From a virus: a DNA stretch of 64,000 nucleotides. The stretch is taken from positions 1 through 64,000 of the IMG/VR virus record IMGVR_UViG_3300047560_002518. One strand, written 5' to 3'. A program made the translations under genes and the position numbers. Shown one piece after another: positions 17,598-25,155 of this stretch. The notes beneath the pieces are model-generated. The model had not been told where the DNA came from, did no database searches, and was given only the letters and a program-made list of their open reading frames with translations. Positions within the stretch are counted from its first letter, which is position 1. The number at the start of each line of letters is the position of its first letter.

Positions 17598-18100
17598 AAT
17601 AATTTGTCCAAATGTATTAATTCACTTTGTCTTGAGATTTCTTTTACAAAAAATACGCACTCGGGATTTGAACCACTACTTATAGGAGTAGTTAATAAAT
17701 GTCCAGGTTTCATTTTTGGAAAATACCATTTAACATCATTATAGAAATTTATAATTTCAATCTTTTTAAATTCAATTCTAAAGTCAGATAATGGATTAAA
17801 CACTAATGCATTAAACCCTCTATCATTTAAGCTTGTTAGCGGTAATATCTCAATGTGTGCAGAACTGCTACTATCGCCAACTGCAATACACCAGTCAATT
17901 GGCATTGATACTTCGTTATCGCCTATCTTTAATACCATTGCTGGTGCATTAAACGATTCTAGATAGATTAGTTGCATAAAAAAGAAATCCGGATCGTTTG
18001 GATTGCTATTGTCTAAGATATTAAATCTCATGTTATCGTCAACTTCATCTGGCAAATTGTTTAACGAAAATGCAGTATTGTTAAGTGTTAAAATATTCAT
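17594..18100 (-). CDS. Conserved hypothetical protein between uvsW and 62
   Basis: The product has 168 residues, acidic and mixed alpha/beta, with MPIDWCIAVGD, IEILPLTSLNDRGFNALVFNP and KWYFPKMKPGHLL as the notable segments. I recall similar proteins in T4-like marine phages in the same gene neighbourhood, with unknown role. No catalytic motif is evident. Both ends overlap neighbouring genes by 4 bases, pointing to translational coupling with uvsW and the clamp-loader subunit. Confidence 0.65.
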   Translation of the reverse strand: MNILTLNNTAFSLNNLPDEVDDNMRFNILDNSNPNDPDFFFMQLIYLESFNAPAMVLKIGDNEVSMPIDWCIAVGDSSSSAHIEILPLTSLNDRGFNALVFNPLSDFRIEFKKIEIINFYNDVKWYFPKMKPGHLLTTPISSGSNPECVFFVKEISRQSELIHLDKLL

Positions 18101-19560
18101 TGCCAGTCTACCTTTTTAATTTCAAATTGATATTTTGCTTCTTTATAGAATTTCTTTCTATCAGCAAGATGTTTTTTTGCATATTTACAGGTACTAGTAA
18201 TATCATAAATCTGCACAAAATCTTTATCATGTGCTTTTCTAATACCACGACCAATACTTTGAATTACTCGTGTAAAACTTTTACCTGGTTCAATTAGTAC
18301 TAAATTAAAAATTCGTGGAATATTAATACCAACAGCAGCTACACCATATGTTGCTACGATAATTTTATTTGTTGATGTTTTAATTTCGTCATATTCTGTT
18401 TTTCTATTTTTTGTTTTAACATTACCAGACACAAATACTGCACCTTCAATTTCATCAGTTATAATTTTACCTGATTCAATTCTTCCAACTAATACTAATG
18501 TGTTGCCGCTTTCTGCTATGTCTTTAATAACACCACTAATGTATTTCATTCTATCTAAGTTAGTAACTTGATATGAGATTTCATCAGCATACGATTTAAA
18601 TTCTTTTAAGTCAATTAGTTGCATTACTCTTACATGGCAGTCTGAAAGTACACCGATCTCTTGTAACTCGTGTGCTTTAATTCCGCCAATAACTGGTCCA
18701 ATGCTTGCAAAGATTTGTTCATATTCAAATTTTTCTTTAGGTACAGTTCCTGTTAATCCCCATCGAATCGGTGCGTTACATAGGTTGTGTGTTAATAGAT
18801 TTTTTAGAACTTCTGCTTTAGCCATGTGAACTTCGTCAACAATAACTGCACATACTCCATCGAGAAATTCTGCTAATGTTAAAATTTCATGTTCTGAATT
18901 TTTACTTTTCTTATCTAAAATATTAAGACTTTGCCATGTGCATATAGTATGAGTTTTGTTTAGTTCTTTTCGATCGCCATAGTACATTCCAACATCTAAA
19001 TCAACATTAACAAAATCTTCATAAGTTTGTTCTACTAAACTTTTATTTGGTACAATAACAATAGTACGTCCATACGGTTCGCATACATGAGCAAGTGTTG
19101 CAGTAGTAATAGTTTTACCAGCACCAGTAGCAATTTCTTGTAATGCCTGTGTATTTGACAAAAACTTATTGATTGCGTCAACTTGATAATCACGTAGCAT
19201 AATAGGTTGGCCTTCTTGTGTATGTCCTTCTGGCCATACTTTACCTTGATCTGCCCAATATGTTTCTGTAACTTCTTTAAAATCTAATTTATGATGATGT
19301 CGTAAATCTGATACTTCATCTATGTCAATACCTAATGATGATAGTATACCAAGTATTTTTTCTAAATTGTTTATATACCCTGTGCCACCTAAGCCAAATA
19401 GACTAACAGTCCCGTCCCATCTTCCTAACTTAAAGGCAGGACGGTATCTCGCAGTCGGATCTTCAAATTTAAATGCGGCTACTAATTTTTTTCTTGCGTC
19501 AAGTGGTAAGTTTTCAAATTTAATGTTAACTTCATCTTTTATAATTAGTTTAACTCCCAT
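18097..19560 (-). CDS. uvsW: UvsW-like RNA-DNA/DNA helicase
   Basis: The product has 487 residues (T4 UvsW has 503). This SF2 helicase unwinds R-loops and recombination branches and drives the switch from origin- to recombination-dependent replication. An N-terminal UvsW-type domain precedes the helicase core: LRDYQVDAI Q-like motif at 122-130, Walker A ATGAGKT at 144-150, DEVH at 242-245, GLTGT motif III, and QSIGRGIRKA motif VI near 450. The start lies inside the end of the upstream gene. Confidence 0.93.
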   Translation of the reverse strand: MGVKLIIKDEVNIKFENLPLDARKKLVAAFKFEDPTARYRPAFKLGRWDGTVSLFGLGGTGYINNLEKILGILSSLGIDIDEVSDLRHHHKLDFKEVTETYWADQGKVWPEGHTQEGQPIMLRDYQVDAINKFLSNTQALQEIATGAGKTITTATLAHVCEPYGRTIVIVPNKSLVEQTYEDFVNVDLDVGMYYGDRKELNKTHTICTWQSLNILDKKSKNSEHEILTLAEFLDGVCAVIVDEVHMAKAEVLKNLLTHNLCNAPIRWGLTGTVPKEKFEYEQIFASIGPVIGGIKAHELQEIGVLSDCHVRVMQLIDLKEFKSYADEISYQVTNLDRMKYISGVIKDIAESGNTLVLVGRIESGKIITDEIEGAVFVSGNVKTKNRKTEYDEIKTSTNKIIVATYGVAAVGINIPRIFNLVLIEPGKSFTRVIQSIGRGIRKAHDKDFVQIYDITSTCKYAKKHLADRKKFYKEAKYQFEIKKVDWQ

Positions 19561-20735
19561 GTATTCCTCGTTTCAATTAATGGTTCAGTTGCTGAATAAG
19601 TGATCACTAAATCACAGCATTTTGCATATATTGCAGTTTTACTTTGTCGTAATGTGTTGTTTATACTAATAATACTCATTGGTTTCCAAGTTTCTTTAAG
19701 AAAGAATTTAGGTAATTTTCCTGCTCGTACACACGCTACTTGGGTACTATCACTTAAATTACAATTATACTTTCTTTTTGCGATTACGTCATTAAATATT
19801 TTCCCATCTGGAGTATTATCTAATCTAAAATATACACCTATATCATCAGTAATATTATTTGTAGTTAGCGCATGAGAAATCTCATTAAATTGAACAATTG
19901 TATTGAAATCTGTGGTTTGATCAAATACAAATAGTATTGGAGTTCTTTTTAATTCAATTAACGATTGAACTAAATTAGATAATGGGTGTAACCGGCTATT
20001 AACCCATAATTTAGTAGTTGGTCGATTTGCAATTGTTTCAGTTAGAGTATTGCAGTTACCTACATAGTTGTCTGTGTATTGGTATCGATGTCTTCTATCT
20101 ATAAGTAATAACGGATTAGTATTATCAATATCTTTTGAAAATATTTTATTAAAGTTATCATTTAGATTAGCTGATAAAAATCGATTTTTTATTTCTTTTT
20201 CATCCCAAGAACAAATAGTATCATAATATTGTTGTATTTTAGGGTCAACTTCAAATTTATATTCTTCAAGAGTTTTTAGTATGAGAAAAATATTCTTTTC
20301 AGTGTAATCTGCAATGTAAAGAGAACCTGATCGTACTTGGATTATATTAGAAGATAAATGTTGTAATTGTGTTCGGATAACACTTGAAAATGAAAATTCA
20401 ATTACAATAACACCGTTTCCGTCAAATTTTGATGATCGAATTGGACTTGTAGGAGAAAAATAGATTTTGCGAACTTCTGGTATAATTCTAAAAGGATGTT
20501 CCCAAACTGGGTTATCTAATATTTCAAGTTCTTCAGGGTTAAAGAATGCTCGAATATAATCCTGATTTAAGATTTGTAGACATAAATTACCTTGTTTTTC
20601 AGTAATGTATGTAGGGCTTGATATTGTTTCGTATAAACTATTGATTGTTTTTGTATCGCGATTTGACAGTGTTATTTCGCGATAAAATGAAGCTTTGGAT
20701 ACAATATGAGTAACTAACTCGTCTACTGATTTCAT
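19545..20735 (-). CDS. Hypothetical protein upstream of uvsW
   Basis: The product has 396 residues and is of mixed composition. Segments worth noting are LLLIDRRHRYQYTDNYVGNC near 215, TPILFVFDQTTDFNTIVQFNEI near 275 and a C-terminal LVITYSATEPLIE. These hydrophobic strands and polar turns could be a degenerate nucleotide-binding or helicase-like fold, but no Walker motif is seen. The C-terminus overlaps the uvsW start, so both are likely co-translated. Similar uncharacterised proteins may accompany uvsW in related marine phages. Confidence 0.6.
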   Translation of the reverse strand: MKSVDELVTHIVSKASFYREITLSNRDTKTINSLYETISSPTYITEKQGNLCLQILNQDYIRAFFNPEELEILDNPVWEHPFRIIPEVRKIYFSPTSPIRSSKFDGNGVIVIEFSFSSVIRTQLQHLSSNIIQVRSGSLYIADYTEKNIFLILKTLEEYKFEVDPKIQQYYDTICSWDEKEIKNRFLSANLNDNFNKIFSKDIDNTNPLLLIDRRHRYQYTDNYVGNCNTLTETIANRPTTKLWVNSRLHPLSNLVQSLIELKRTPILFVFDQTTDFNTIVQFNEISHALTTNNITDDIGVYFRLDNTPDGKIFNDVIAKRKYNCNLSDSTQVACVRAGKLPKFFLKETWKPMSIISINNTLRQSKTAIYAKCCDLVITYSATEPLIETRNTWELN

Positions 20736-20757
20736 GTGTTATACACCTCGTAGTAGT

Positions 20758-20780
20758 GATAGGCTGAGTTACAGCCTATC
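20758..20780. other. Intercistronic stem-loop (9-bp stem)
   Basis: GATAGGCTG pairs with CAGCCTATC around AGTTA in the gap between the genes at 20788 and 20735. There is no U-tract on the minus strand, so this is probably a processing or stability hairpin. Confidence 0.7.
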
Positions 20781-20787
20781 GTTGTTG

Positions 20788-21243
20788 TTAAAGGGTTGCG
20801 TCTTCCATGCCTGCACATCTTAATCGTATAATGTTGCTCAATGCATACGATTTCTGATCTAAGGCTTTAGTAATACCTAACCATTGATTTCGTAGTAATG
20901 CAAATTCGTTAATGATAAGTTCATATTCAATTACATCATCTTCACCATCGACATACTTTTCACAATCACGACTACTCAATGCTCTTGCGTATGTTTCTAA
21001 GTATTTTTTAAAATGATAACTGCGTAATCGTTTAAGTTCTATATTAAGGAACTCTAAGACAGCTTCAATCTCTTGAAGCTGTCCATATCTGTGTTCTACA
21101 ATGCCCGGCATTGCTGCAGTTGCACGTTCTACATTACCTGTTATTTTACATTCTTCTTTAGCAGTTGTCAACTCAGATTGGTAATATACAATACCATCGG
21201 GCAATTTAGTTATATCTTTTGAGATTGTAGAATACCAACCCAT
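20788..21243 (-). CDS. Conserved helical T4-like phage protein
   Basis: The product has 151 residues, almost entirely helical, with EIEAVLEFLNIELKRLRSYHFKKYLE, ALSSRDCEKYVDGEDDV and a C-terminal LSNIIRLRCAGMEDATL. I recall this type from T4-like cyanophages next to recombination genes, with no known function. It does not look like UvsY. The start is coupled to the upstream stop (TAATG) with GGGAGG as ribosome site. Confidence 0.68.
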   Translation of the reverse strand: MGWYSTISKDITKLPDGIVYYQSELTTAKEECKITGNVERATAAMPGIVEHRYGQLQEIEAVLEFLNIELKRLRSYHFKKYLETYARALSSRDCEKYVDGEDDVIEYELIINEFALLRNQWLGITKALDQKSYALSNIIRLRCAGMEDATL

Positions 21244-21479
21244 TAGACCTCCCAGTCTAAGTCGTCATCATAATCGTCATCGCCGTTATCTTCAAGATAA
21301 TATCCAATTGCTTGATCTAATACTGGGTCAATGCCCACTGTATTTTTAAATGTACGATCAGTTGCACCCATGTCAGCGAGTAATTCAATATATCTTTCAG
21401 CAGCATTTTCTGCTTGTTTTTTATCAATATAATCTGCAAACATTAACCATACATCAGCAATTTGTGTTTCATTCAACAT
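21243..21479 (-). CDS. Small acidic hypothetical protein downstream of uvsX
   Basis: The product has 78 residues from the ATG at 21479, preferred over an ATG two codons earlier because GGAGG lies 6 bases before it. It has an N-terminal helical part (ADVWLMFADYIDKKQAENAAERYIELL) and an Asp-rich C-terminus (DNGDDDYDDDLDWEV), a DNA-mimic-like acidic tail. It overlaps the end of uvsX. Role unknown; a partner of the recombination proteins is only suggested by position. Confidence 0.6.
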   Translation of the reverse strand: MLNETQIADVWLMFADYIDKKQAENAAERYIELLADMGATDRTFKNTVGIDPVLDQAIGYYLEDNGDDDYDDDLDWEV

Positions 21480-22542
21480 TGTCATCCTCCATGCTATCGT
21501 TATCTATAATGTCTTCTACTTCAACTGGTTCATCTTTAAATTCAGACATAGCTTTATCTAGTGAATTGTTAAGGTTAGCTTCCCATTCCTTACGATATAA
21601 TTTAGTTTCAGAGCCATCAGTAGCCACATATTTAAGTCTATTTCCATCTTTTGTTAAGATGTTCTTTTTCTCAAATAAGTCAACTAGCCCGCTATATGGA
21701 TTCATACCTGTAGTATATGGAATCTTAATTTGTAATGATTCAAACGGTTTTGCATAGCGTGTTTTCATAATTTTACAAGAAGCTCTAATACCATTGACTT
21801 CACTAACTTTGTTACCGTCTTCATCTTCTTTCAGTTTAAGTTTTTTCATTGCAACAACGATACTTGATGCATAGATAAACCCTTGACCACCTGAAATCTT
21901 ATCATCTGGGTCAAACATATCTTGTGATGCATAACTATGATTGGTACATACTAAACCTACATTGTGACTACCAAACATGTTGACACAATTGCGAACTAAT
22001 GCAGTTAAGGCTTTAGGTTTACGACCCATATCACCTTTTAAATCACCTGCTTCAAATTGATTGATATCAGTTGGGGTTAGTAACATACCTAATGAATCTA
22101 CTACAAAGAGAACTTTAGGTTTTTCTTCCATAGTTTTATATTCTTTCATAAACTCGCTAATAGTTTTAGCTACGTCATCGATCATAGCCATATTAAGTTT
22201 AAGAAGTTGATCTTCGCTAGTTGATACACCCAATGCATGCAGCCATGATTCGTCTAATGCATTTTCACTATCAATTAGTACAACATAAATGCCTTGTTCT
22301 TGTGCGTGTTTGATAATATTACCAGAACATATATAACTTTTGCCTGCACCTGATTCACCTGCAAATACAGTTACTTTACCTAATGGAATGCCTTTATTAA
22401 AGTCTGAACTAATAAGATAGTTTAATGCGTAATTACCTGTACTTACCCAGTCAGTTGGATCGTTAAAGCCTACACCAAGACCGTCAATACTTTTTGTTAG
22501 TGTTTTTCTAAATTTTGTTAAATCAAATGTTTTCATTGCCAT
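21469..22542 (-). CDS. uvsX: UvsX RecA-like recombinase
   Basis: The product has 357 residues from the ATG at 22542, chosen because AGGA lies 7 bases upstream; a more distal ATG at 22557 lacks a site. It catalyses strand exchange in recombination-dependent replication and repair. Walker A GESGAGKS lies at 62-69, Walker B-like LFVVDSLGML near 145-155, and a RecA-like TNHSY segment near 200. The acidic C-terminus (EVEDIIDNDSMEDDN) is typical of UvsX. Gp32 is immediately upstream, and UvsW lies in the same block. Confidence 0.93.
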   Translation of the reverse strand: MAMKTFDLTKFRKTLTKSIDGLGVGFNDPTDWVSTGNYALNYLISSDFNKGIPLGKVTVFAGESGAGKSYICSGNIIKHAQEQGIYVVLIDSENALDESWLHALGVSTSEDQLLKLNMAMIDDVAKTISEFMKEYKTMEEKPKVLFVVDSLGMLLTPTDINQFEAGDLKGDMGRKPKALTALVRNCVNMFGSHNVGLVCTNHSYASQDMFDPDDKISGGQGFIYASSIVVAMKKLKLKEDEDGNKVSEVNGIRASCKIMKTRYAKPFESLQIKIPYTTGMNPYSGLVDLFEKKNILTKDGNRLKYVATDGSETKLYRKEWEANLNNSLDKAMSEFKDEPVEVEDIIDNDSMEDDNVE

Positions 22543-22561
22543 AAAATAATCCTGCATGAAT

Positions 22562-22591
22562 TTAACGTGGCAAGACCCCTTACCACGTTAA
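22562..22591. other. Intercistronic stem-loop between 32 and uvsX
   Basis: TTAACGTGG at 22562-22570 pairs with CCACGTTAA at 22583-22591, with partial further pairing inside. No U-tract follows toward uvsX. It could separate the abundant gp32 message from uvsX by processing. Confidence 0.7.
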
Positions 22592-22602
22592 CCTTGTAAC
22601 CC

Positions 22603-23616
22603 TTAACCGCGATTACGAATTCTTGCTAAAATATCGTTAGCTCTAGAATCACTAGATGTAGTTGTTTCTACAGCAGTTGGTGGAGTAAACGCAACGATCT
22701 CAGCTGGTTCATCCCAAGGCATAGCTTCATTTTCAGATACCTGCACAGTTTCTGTAGTATGAACTACTGGCTGTACTGATACTGTTGGTGTTGGTGTTGG
22801 TGCTGATACTGTAGGTGATTCTGAAATACCATATGGTCTAAAGTATTTGCCCCAACGTTCAATATCGTATGCTTCACCATTCACTGATGCTTCAAACATT
22901 TCCATCATAACTTTAAGTTCAACTTCACCTGGTTTTTTAGGTAAATGATCTGCTAAGTTTGGTAATTGATATTGTTCAAGTGCAGCGGTTTCATCGCTTG
23001 ATAATGGACGTGTACGTCTGCTCCATACTGAAGTTGAATAATCAGCGTAACCGCCTTTGGTTCCAACTTTTAAACGGAAGTCAATACCATTTACATAATC
23101 AGTTGGTGAATCTTCTCCAAATTCAGGATCAAGAATTGCTGCATGAATTATTTTATAAATTTGTGGTCCAATAACGAATCTACGAATTGGATTTTCTGGT
23201 TTTTCTTTTTCATCTAAACCGTCTTCAACAACAAAGCCTTGGAAAATATAAGATTTCTTTTTCCAGTATTTGCGACCCATATCTTCTAATGAAGGATCTT
23301 TAAACCAATTGCGTACTTCTGAAAGAATTGGACAAACTGAACCGTCGTCATACATTTCAACGCATGGTACATTTACTACTATTGGTTTATTGTCGTTACG
23401 ACCTTTGATACCTGCGAAAGGTAATTTGATTACAGAACGTTCAACCCAAAATAATGTATTTTTTTGATTGCCGTCTGGTAGGAATCTAAAAACTGCTTCA
23501 CCGCCATTTTTAATAGTCCAAAAAGGATAAATTGCTTTATCACCGCCTGTATTGCTATCTGTTGTACGTGTTTCTGCCGCTTTTAATTTTGCTCTAATTT
23601 CTGCTAAAGTTGCCAT
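22603..23616 (-). CDS. 32: Single-stranded DNA-binding protein gp32
   Basis: The product has 337 residues (T4 gp32 has 301). It coats single-stranded DNA and coordinates replication and recombination proteins. The N-terminal basic segment (ATLAEIRAKLKAAE), the following OB-like core (IYPFWTIKNGGEAVFRFLPDG) and a PCVEMYDDGSVCPI segment with Cys85 and Cys95 are visible. T4's zinc site uses three Cys and one His; I see only two of the Cys here. A Pro/Thr/Val-rich linker precedes a C-terminal ILARIRNRG peptide. AGGAAA precedes the ATG. Confidence 0.92.
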   Translation of the reverse strand: MATLAEIRAKLKAAETRTTDSNTGGDKAIYPFWTIKNGGEAVFRFLPDGNQKNTLFWVERSVIKLPFAGIKGRNDNKPIVVNVPCVEMYDDGSVCPILSEVRNWFKDPSLEDMGRKYWKKKSYIFQGFVVEDGLDEKEKPENPIRRFVIGPQIYKIIHAAILDPEFGEDSPTDYVNGIDFRLKVGTKGGYADYSTSVWSRRTRPLSSDETAALEQYQLPNLADHLPKKPGEVELKVMMEMFEASVNGEAYDIERWGKYFRPYGISESPTVSAPTPTPTVSVQPVVHTTETVQVSENEAMPWDEPAEIVAFTPPTAVETTTSSDSRANDILARIRNRG

Positions 23617-23643
23617 ATTTTAATTTCCTATTGTGTTTTGATG

Positions 23644-23669
23644 TAACACACAGGTTGCCCTGTGTGTTA
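23644..23669. other. Leader stem-loop upstream of gene 32
   Basis: TAACACACAGG pairs with CCTGTGTGTTA around a TTGC tetraloop, an 11-bp perfect stem about 30 bases before the gp32 start. T4 gene 32 is autoregulated through leader structure; this hairpin could serve that role here, but no pseudoknot was established. Confidence 0.7.
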
Positions 23670-23764
23670 TATAGCCTATGTGTTTTATTACTAATATTTT
23701 TTTGTTTTTATACTTTAATATATAATGCCTTACTGTTAAAGTAAGCGTGTATTATATACTCTAT

Positions 23765-23772
23765 TATTTATA
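23765..23772 (-). promoter_or_regulatory. Late promoter TATAAATA upstream of gene 32
   Basis: This is an exact match to the T4 late promoter octamer on the minus strand in the intergenic gap, leaving a leader of roughly 140 bases before gp32 that contains structured sequence. Confidence 0.55.
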
Positions 23773-23808
23773 AGAGCAAGTGAAATCTTTCACTTTTTTA
23801 TAGTCATT

Positions 23809-25155
23809 TTACCATTTTACTAATTGTAAAATTCTTGCTAAACTATCTTCATTTCCAAATGATACATGATTGGTTGATTCGGATACATGTCCAACGCCTG
23901 GCATTGTAGGTGGTGCAGCCGGAGGTGTAGGTTGTTGCATTTTTGAAATTTTCCACAAGCTATCACCTGGCTTAACTATGTATGTTGAACCATTTGGCAT
24001 TTTTAATTGCTGTCCTGGATATATTTTATTTGGATTTTTACCAATTACTTGTTTGTTTAAATCGTAAATTTCTTTCCAGTTATGCGATGTTTTGTTAGCT
24101 GCAGGTACTGCTGCAGTTGGTGCAGGATGCGCTGCTAATACTCGTTTAACTACTTCATTAGGTGATGGATCAGCATTAGGATTATCTAATTCCATTGATA
24201 ATGCTGCGTATGCATCTTCGGAACTCATACCAGTACCTGTGATAATTTGTTGAATAGCATCGTTCCATATATTACTTGCATCAGTAGTAGGTTTAGCACC
24301 TGCACCAGTTTCGTCACTGCCATCAATTCCAATTACTGCACCTGATTGAGGTGGAGTTCCAGTTTGTACAGGTGTGCTAGGCGAAACAATTGGAGCTGGT
24401 GTTTCTGGAGGAGTTACATACTTATCAGGTGTTACTGGTCCATTTTGCACAGGTGTACTAGGTGAAACGATTGGAGCTGGTGGTTCTGAAGGAGTTACAT
24501 ACTTATTAGATGCTTCTGGTTTGTCTGCTGGTAACACAAAGTTATCAGGAGCCCCGTACTCTTGTATTAGACTATTTAATGAATTGATTGATTCGAAAAG
24601 TGTTTGTTCATTATGTTTTTTCATTTTGTTTTCCTGTATATTTTCAGCAACTTTATCAAACGGTGAAAGCGTTATTTGCCGAGGACCGTTAGGTGTTCGT
24701 ATAATTTCTCTTGGCCAATCACGTCTTGGATTCATTACCTCAGCAGGAGACTTTGTTGCTGAATCCTGACTAAAATGTGGATTATCAAAGTAATCATAAG
24801 AAAATGCATCACCTGGTTTTACTCTAATCTCGTTTTTATCTTTAGGAGGCGGAGTGTTAGGCGGGCGTGTCCATTCGTAGTTAGGTCGTGAAACATCTTT
24901 TGGAGAATTAGGATTTACTTGATTCCATAACTTATCTTGCTGTAATGCAGAACGTGGACCAATGCTGCCAGGTGGGACTGTAGATCTATACGAATTAGGT
25001 GGTTGACTTTGAGGATTTGGTTTTCCTTGCATCTGTTGATCTAACTCGTCTTGAGTTCCATATCTAACCGGCTGAACATCAGCTTCAATTAGTTTAATCG
25101 TTTCTTTTAATGATTTAACGGAATCTTGAAGTGTTATTTTTGTAATTTCTTTCAT
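23809..25155 (-). CDS. Pro-rich LysM-domain protein, probable virion or lysis-related
   Basis: The product has 448 residues. An N-terminal helix runs to a K-L-I-E|A at residues 21-25, a possible capsid-targeting cleavage site. A long Pro/Ser/Thr-rich region includes two near-identical repeats of KYVTPxExPAPIVSPSTPVQ around residues 215-270. Near the C-terminus a LysM signature appears in reversed order: WKEIYDLN...NKIYPGQQLKMP first, then YIVKPGDSLWKIS. LysM binds peptidoglycan or chitin-like glycans. The final helix ends SLARILQLVKW. A role in host wall binding is inferred; no catalytic domain is seen. Confidence 0.65.
   Translation of the reverse strand: MKEITKITLQDSVKSLKETIKLIEADVQPVRYGTQDELDQQMQGKPNPQSQPPNSYRSTVPPGSIGPRSALQQDKLWNQVNPNSPKDVSRPNYEWTRPPNTPPPKDKNEIRVKPGDAFSYDYFDNPHFSQDSATKSPAEVMNPRRDWPREIIRTPNGPRQITLSPFDKVAENIQENKMKKHNEQTLFESINSLNSLIQEYGAPDNFVLPADKPEASNKYVTPSEPPAPIVSPSTPVQNGPVTPDKYVTPPETPAPIVSPSTPVQTGTPPQSGAVIGIDGSDETGAGAKPTTDASNIWNDAIQQIITGTGMSSEDAYAALSMELDNPNADPSPNEVVKRVLAAHPAPTAAVPAANKTSHNWKEIYDLNKQVIGKNPNKIYPGQQLKMPNGSTYIVKPGDSLWKISKMQQPTPPAAPPTMPGVGHVSESTNHVSFGNEDSLARILQLVKW

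Noticed and set aside
20788-21243. Identification as UvsY
   Set aside because: Size and helical content fit, but the sequence segments do not match the UvsY proteins I know.
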